Shown: positions 58,168 through 64,000 of the stretch, piece by piece
Position numbering within the stretch: the stretch's first letter is position 1
How the letters are laid out: each line of letters begins with the position of its first letter
Origin: Pseudomonas sp. 8Z
GTDB taxonomy: Bacteria; Pseudomonadota; Gammaproteobacteria; Pseudomonadales; Pseudomonadaceae
NCBI RefSeq assembly: GCF_902506535.1
Contig: NZ_LR733825.1
Span: 375,206 to 439,205 of the forward strand
Reading direction: 5' to 3'
Length of the DNA: 64,000 nucleotides
Made by a program: the position numbers and the translations under genes
The notes under the pieces: generated by a model
The model's input: only the letters and a program-made list of their open reading frames with translations
Database searches by the model: none
What the model was told of the DNA's origin: nothing

Positions 58168-59004
58168 ATGAGATGGTGCGGACTGTTTGGCCAGCGGCGT
58201 GTGAGCAGTTGCTTGTGGCGTGCTCTTTATGGCGTGCTGCTTGGGCTATGCCCGTCCGTACTGATGGCGGCTGACGATACGCTCACGTATGCCGTGACTG
58301 ATGAGAGCTGGGCGCCTTATTGGATTGTTCAGGACGGACGTGTCGAAGGTGTTTTGCAGGATGTCATGCTGGCCTTGCGTGAGCGTGTACCCGTAAGGCT
58401 TGAAGCTAGTCATCCTTTGCCGCCCTTGCGAGCGCAGAAGCTGTTTCGCGAGGGGCGGCTGCAGATTGAGTGCTGTGTGAGTCGCGCTTGGCGTTCCGCC
58501 CCGAGGCAGACCGAGGTATCGCTTTGGTCGATACCTGTGCTGGAGGCTCAGGAAATGTTGTTGTTTGCGCCAGGCAGAGCCTTCCCGTTTAGCAGGCTCG
58601 AAGACTTGCAAGGGCGATCGATTGCGACGGTTCGCGGTTATGGTTATGTCGGCAGTGAATACTTCCAGCGCCGCGATGTCGCGGACACCATGGCGCTGAT
58701 CTATAACGTCGCGCAGGGACGCAGTGATGCGGGAATTGTCGATCGCCTGGAGTGGAGTTACCTGCGTCGCCATCGGGCGCAGTTCGACATGCCGCAATGG
58801 CAGGTTGAGGAGGGGCCGCTGATTAACCAATCCGAATTGCGCATACGCCTGCATCGTGATCAAGCGCAATGGTTGGGCGCCTTGAACAGGGCAATCGCGA
58901 GCCTGCATAAAGATGGCAGCATGGCGCGTATTCTTGCGCGCTACCTGTCGCCGCAGGATCTCGAGGAGCAGGCGCACATGGCTGCCAAGGGCGAAATCCG
59001 GTAA
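58168..59004 (+). CDS. Periplasmic solute-binding (SBP_bac_3-like) protein
   Basis: 278 residues from ATG 58168, chosen because GGAG lies at 58156-58159 eight bases upstream. Signal peptide [20 protein letters not shown] ... MAADD (cleavage near residue 34). Amino-acid-type binding fold: [31 protein letters not shown], a [20 protein letters not shown] lobe hinge, and [23 protein letters not shown]. No permease or ATPase is nearby, so it may serve as a sensor-like or orphan binding protein. Confidence 0.82.
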   Translation: MRWCGLFGQRRVSSCLWRALYGVLLGLCPSVLMAADDTLTYAVTDESWAPYWIVQDGRVEGVLQDVMLALRERVPVRLEASHPLPPLRAQKLFREGRLQIECCVSRAWRSAPRQTEVSLWSIPVLEAQEMLLFAPGRAFPFSRLEDLQGRSIATVRGYGYVGSEYFQRRDVADTMALIYNVAQGRSDAGIVDRLEWSYLRRHRAQFDMPQWQVEEGPLINQSELRIRLHRDQAQWLGALNRAIASLHKDGSMARILARYLSPQDLEEQAHMAAKGEIR

Positions 59005-59041
59005 GCTTCGCCGCCCTGCAGAATCACTCCCTCGTCCATCC

Positions 59042-61221
<2,180 letters not shown>

Positions 61222-61265
61222 TCCCTTTACGATTCCAAGAAGTCCTTTTCCATTAGGAGTGTTAC

Positions 61266-61598
61266 ATGAGCTTTTTCATCCCCGCTGCCTACGCTGACAC
61301 CGCTGCGGCTGTTGGCCCTGCCAGCACTGGTTTCGAGTGGGTGTTCCTGGTTGGTTTCCTGGTCATCTTCTATTTGATGATCTGGCGTCCTCAGGCCAAG
61401 CGCGCCAAAGAGCACAAAAACCTGCTCGGTGGTCTGCAAAAAGGCGACGAGGTCGTGACCAACGGTGGTATCGCCGGCAAGGTCACCAAGGTTGCTGATG
61501 ACTTCGTCGTCGTTGAGGTCTCCGATAACGTCGAGCTGAAGTTCCAGAAGCAAGCCATCGCCGCGACGCTGCCCAAGGGCACGCTGAAAGCCATCTGA
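61266..61598 (+). CDS. yajC: Preprotein translocase subunit YajC
   Basis: 110 residues. SD AGGAG before the ATG at 61266. One membrane helix (FEWVFLVGFLVIFYLMIWRPQ, residues ~21-41), then KRAKEHKNLLGGLQKGDEVVTNGGIAGKVTKV. It joins SecDF in the Sec complex. Confidence 0.97.
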   Translation: MSFFIPAAYADTAAAVGPASTGFEWVFLVGFLVIFYLMIWRPQAKRAKEHKNLLGGLQKGDEVVTNGGIAGKVTKVADDFVVVEVSDNVELKFQKQAIAATLPKGTLKAI

Positions 61599-61622
61599 TC
61601 CGGTTCTTAGTTTTCCACTCGA

Positions 61623-61643
61623 CGGGGCGCTTTTAGCGCCCCG
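61623..61643 (+). terminator. Hairpin between yajC and secD
   Basis: CGGGGCGC / GCGCCCCG with a five-base loop and no T-run. Possibly a partial attenuator in the yajC-secD operon. Confidence 0.45.
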
Positions 61644-61666
61644 CGTCTTAGGCGGGCGTCTCGTTC

Positions 61667-63535
61667 ATGCTCAATAAATACCCTCTGTGGAAGTACCTGC
61701 TGATCACTGCCGTCCTGGCGGTGGGGTTGGTGTACTCCATTCCTAATCTTTACCCGGACGATCCGGCTGTGCAGATCAGTGGTGCCAGCTCGGCGCTGAC
61801 TATCGAGCAGACCGATCTCGACCGTGCCAGTAAGGCGCTGCAGGATGCGGGCATTCAGGTCAAGGCCGCGAGCCTCAGTGAAAACGGCCGTGGTGGCTTG
61901 CTTCGTCTGACCAAGCAGGATGATCAACTGCCAGCCAAGGATGTGGTGCGCCGTGTACTTGGTGATGACTACGTGGTGGCCCTGAACTTGGCGCAGACCA
62001 CGCCGCAGTGGTTGCGCAATCTGGGCGCTAGCCCGATGAAGCTGGGGCTGGACCTTTCCGGTGGTGTGCACTTCCTGCTGGAAGTCGACATGGAGAAGGC
62101 GCTGGATGTTCGGCGCAAGGTCTATGAAGGCGAGATCAAGAGCCTGTTGCGCAAGGAGCGCGTGCGTTATCGCAGTATGCCGGAAAGCAATGGCCGCATT
62201 CAGCTCGGCTTTGCCGACAGCGAGGCGCTGGACAAGGCTGAGAGCTTGATTCGCAAGGATTACCAAGATTTCGAGCTGAGCACCGTCGAGCGCGGTGGTC
62301 AGCAGGTGCTGCAACTGGCTCTGACTCAGGCGAAGGTCGCCGAGATTCGTGAATATTCGATCAAGCAGAACCTGACCACCGTACGCAATCGCGTCAACGA
62401 GCTGGGTGTTGCCGAGCCTCTGGTACAGCGTCAGGGCGCCAACCGCATCGTGGTCGAGCTGCCGGGCGTGCAGGACACTGCCGAGGCCAAGCGTATTCTC
62501 GGCAAAACGGCCAACCTGGAGTTTCGCTTGCAGGCCGCGGCCGATGCTTCTCGGGCATCGACCGAGACATTCGAGTTCCGCGAGGCGGGTCGACCTCCCG
62601 TTCAGCTTGAGCGTGAACTGATCATCACGGGTGATCAGGTGACCGATGCGCAGGCAAGTTTCGATGAAAATGGTCGTCCGCAGGTCAATATCCGCCTCGA
62701 TGGCCATGGCGGTGACCTGATGAACCGTGCCACTCGCAATAATGTCGGGCGCAGCATGGCGGTGGTGTTCATCGAGCAGAAACCGGTGACGCGTTACGTG
62801 CGTCAGACCGTGGACGGTGTCGAGCAGGAAGTGGCCGTACCGTCGTTCGTCGAAGAGAAGAAGATCATCAGTCTGGCGACCATTCAGTCGGCGCTGGGCA
62901 GTCAGTTCCGCATTACTGGTCTCAATGGTCAGGGCGAGTCCTCCGAGCTGGCGTTGCTGCTGCGCGCCGGTGGTCTGGCGGCGCCGATGTACTTCGCCGA
63001 AGAACGCACCATCGGCCCGAGCCTGGGTGCTGAGAACATTGCCAAGGGTATTGCGTCCACCGAGTGGGCAATGGTCTTCGTAGCGGTGTTCATCGTGGCT
63101 ATCTACCGTTTCTTCGGTGTACTAGCGGCGGTTGCTCTGGCGTTCAACCTGGTGTTGCTGGTTGGTCTGATGTCGGCCATTGGTGCGACCCTGACCTTGC
63201 CGGGTATCGCCGGCATCGTGCTGACTCTGGGTATGGCGGTGGACGCCAACGTGCTGATCTTCTCGCGCATACGCGAAGAGTTGGCCAACGGTCTGCCTGT
63301 GCAGCGAGCTTTGCATGAAGGTTTCGACCGAGCTTTCTCGGCGATTCTCGACAGTAACCTGACCACACTGCTGGTCGGCGGCATTCTGTTCGCCATGGGT
63401 ACCGGGCCGGTTAAGGGCTTCGCTGTCACCATGTCCATCGGCATCATCACTTCGATGTTCACGGCCATCATGTTCACCCGTGGCATGGTCAACCTGATCT
63501 TCGGTGGCCGTAACATCAAGAAGCTGTGGATCTGA
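61667..63535 (+). CDS. secD: Protein translocase subunit SecD
   Basis: 622 residues. N-terminal helix (YLLITAVLAVGLVYSIPNLY), large periplasmic domain, then six helices with GPSLGAENIAKGIASTEWA, TLPGIAGIVLTLGMAVDANVLIFSRIREEL and GPVKGFAVTMSIGIITSMFTA, the SecD/SecF family core. It uses the proton gradient to help export. It lies nine bases before secF. Confidence 0.98.
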   Translation: MLNKYPLWKYLLITAVLAVGLVYSIPNLYPDDPAVQISGASSALTIEQTDLDRASKALQDAGIQVKAASLSENGRGGLLRLTKQDDQLPAKDVVRRVLGDDYVVALNLAQTTPQWLRNLGASPMKLGLDLSGGVHFLLEVDMEKALDVRRKVYEGEIKSLLRKERVRYRSMPESNGRIQLGFADSEALDKAESLIRKDYQDFELSTVERGGQQVLQLALTQAKVAEIREYSIKQNLTTVRNRVNELGVAEPLVQRQGANRIVVELPGVQDTAEAKRILGKTANLEFRLQAAADASRASTETFEFREAGRPPVQLERELIITGDQVTDAQASFDENGRPQVNIRLDGHGGDLMNRATRNNVGRSMAVVFIEQKPVTRYVRQTVDGVEQEVAVPSFVEEKKIISLATIQSALGSQFRITGLNGQGESSELALLLRAGGLAAPMYFAEERTIGPSLGAENIAKGIASTEWAMVFVAVFIVAIYRFFGVLAAVALAFNLVLLVGLMSAIGATLTLPGIAGIVLTLGMAVDANVLIFSRIREELANGLPVQRALHEGFDRAFSAILDSNLTTLLVGGILFAMGTGPVKGFAVTMSIGIITSMFTAIMFTRGMVNLIFGGRNIKKLWI

Positions 63536-63544
63536 GGTGCAGCC

Positions 63545-64000
63545 ATGATCAAGTCAACCATTCGTTTCATGGCGGTGCGCAACATCGCCTTCGGCATGAC
63601 CGTTGTGCTCACGCTGATCGGTCTTGGCGCATTGTTCGCCAAGGGCCTCAACTTTGGTCTGGATTTCACTGGCGGCACGCTCATCGAGCTGCAGTATGAG
63701 CAGGCGGCCAACCTCGATCAGATCAAGACCGAACTGGTGCAGGCCGGTTATACCGATGCTGTGGTGCAGAACTTCGGCGCCAGTACTGACGTGCTGGTGC
63801 GTTTGGCAGGTGACTCCCCGGATCTGGGTAATCAGGTTGCGGCTGCATTGCGCAAGGCTGACGGTGTCGCCCAGTTCGAGGTCAAGCGCGTAGAGTTCGT
63901 CGGCCCGCAGGTTGGTGAAGAGCTGCGTGATAAAGGCGGTATCGCCATGCTGCTGGCGCTCGGTGGTGTGCTGCTGTACCTGGCTTTCCGTTTCCAGTGG
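63545..64000 (+). CDS. secF: Protein translocase subunit SecF (cut by window end)
   Basis: 152 codons visible from ATG 63545. MIKSTIRFMAVRNIAFGMTV starts the first helix; GLNFGLDFTGGTLIELQYEQ is the SecF family signature; then VEFVGPQVGEELRDKGGIAMLLALG enters the second helix. The rest lies beyond 64000. Confidence 0.97.
   Translation, partial: MIKSTIRFMAVRNIAFGMTVVLTLIGLGALFAKGLNFGLDFTGGTLIELQYEQAANLDQIKTELVQAGYTDAVVQNFGASTDVLVRLAGDSPDLGNQVAAALRKADGVAQFEVKRVEFVGPQVGEELRDKGGIAMLLALGGVLLYLAFRFQW

Overview
The window looks like a chromosomal segment of a high-GC gammaproteobacterium of the genus Pseudomonas, probably of the P. mendocina/oleovorans/stutzeri type. The evidence is gene content and order. 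There is a cbrX-cbrA-cbrB-crcZ-pcnB-folK-panB-panC-pgi-acs run, a valS-(hyp)-holC-pepA | lptF-lptG block, and a queA-tgt-yajC-secD-secF block. Each is recalled from memory as the Pseudomonas order. REP-type hairpins of the GGCTTCAGCCGCGA family lie between many genes. Assignment to a species is inference.

Layout. 1-3561: a LysR regulator (cut by the window edge) diverges from a beta-alanine/omega-amino-acid transaminase and an acylating semialdehyde dehydrogenase, which together would degrade beta-alanine. 3562-11397: an accessory stretch with a REP-associated tyrosine transposase flanked by its own hairpins, long non-coding repeats, an IS5-family insertion sequence, and a lower-GC four-gene cargo (MarR, PaaI-like thioesterase, aldo/keto reductase, MFS transporter). 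It ends in a truncated IS110/IS1111 element that keeps its 3' non-coding end. 11398-17588: a BON-CsbD stress pair behind a good sigma-54 promoter match, an uncharacterised DUF748-DUF2845-DUF2845 operon, an RlmI-type methyltransferase and an MpaB-like protein.

17659-32268 (all minus strand): acs, pgi, panC, panB, folK, pcnB, the small RNA CrcZ, cbrB, cbrA, cbrX, gluQ and dksA. CbrA/CbrB would activate crcZ through a TGTTAC-N14-GTAACA site and a sigma-54 promoter, both visible. CrcZ carries the A-rich motifs that titrate Hfq/Crc in carbon catabolite repression. panD, normally beside panC in Pseudomonas, is absent here. 32558-48107: an aminotransferase overlapping sfsA, an EamA exporter, a lipoprotein, tRNA-Met(CAT) followed by a VapBC-type toxin-antitoxin pair and an integrase remnant, a diguanylate cyclase, sbcC without sbcD, an isochorismatase-like hydrolase, rlmF, an SLC13 permease, two small proteins and NhaD.

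48288-64000: valS, a PQ-repeat protein, holC and pepA (minus); lptF-lptG (plus), which export LPS; an RDD membrane protein and a cold-shock protein (minus). Then comes a scar made of two truncated genes whose lost 5' ends face each other, tRNA-Leu(CAA), a periplasmic solute-binding protein, and the queA-tgt-yajC-secD-secF run. That run combines tRNA queuosine synthesis with Sec export; secF is cut by the window end. No CRISPR array, rRNA operon or intact prophage was seen. The most unusual regions are the IS-bounded cargo with twin MarR-type operators, the deletion scar at 57.3-57.8 kb, the IS1111 remnant and the DUF748/DUF2845 operon.
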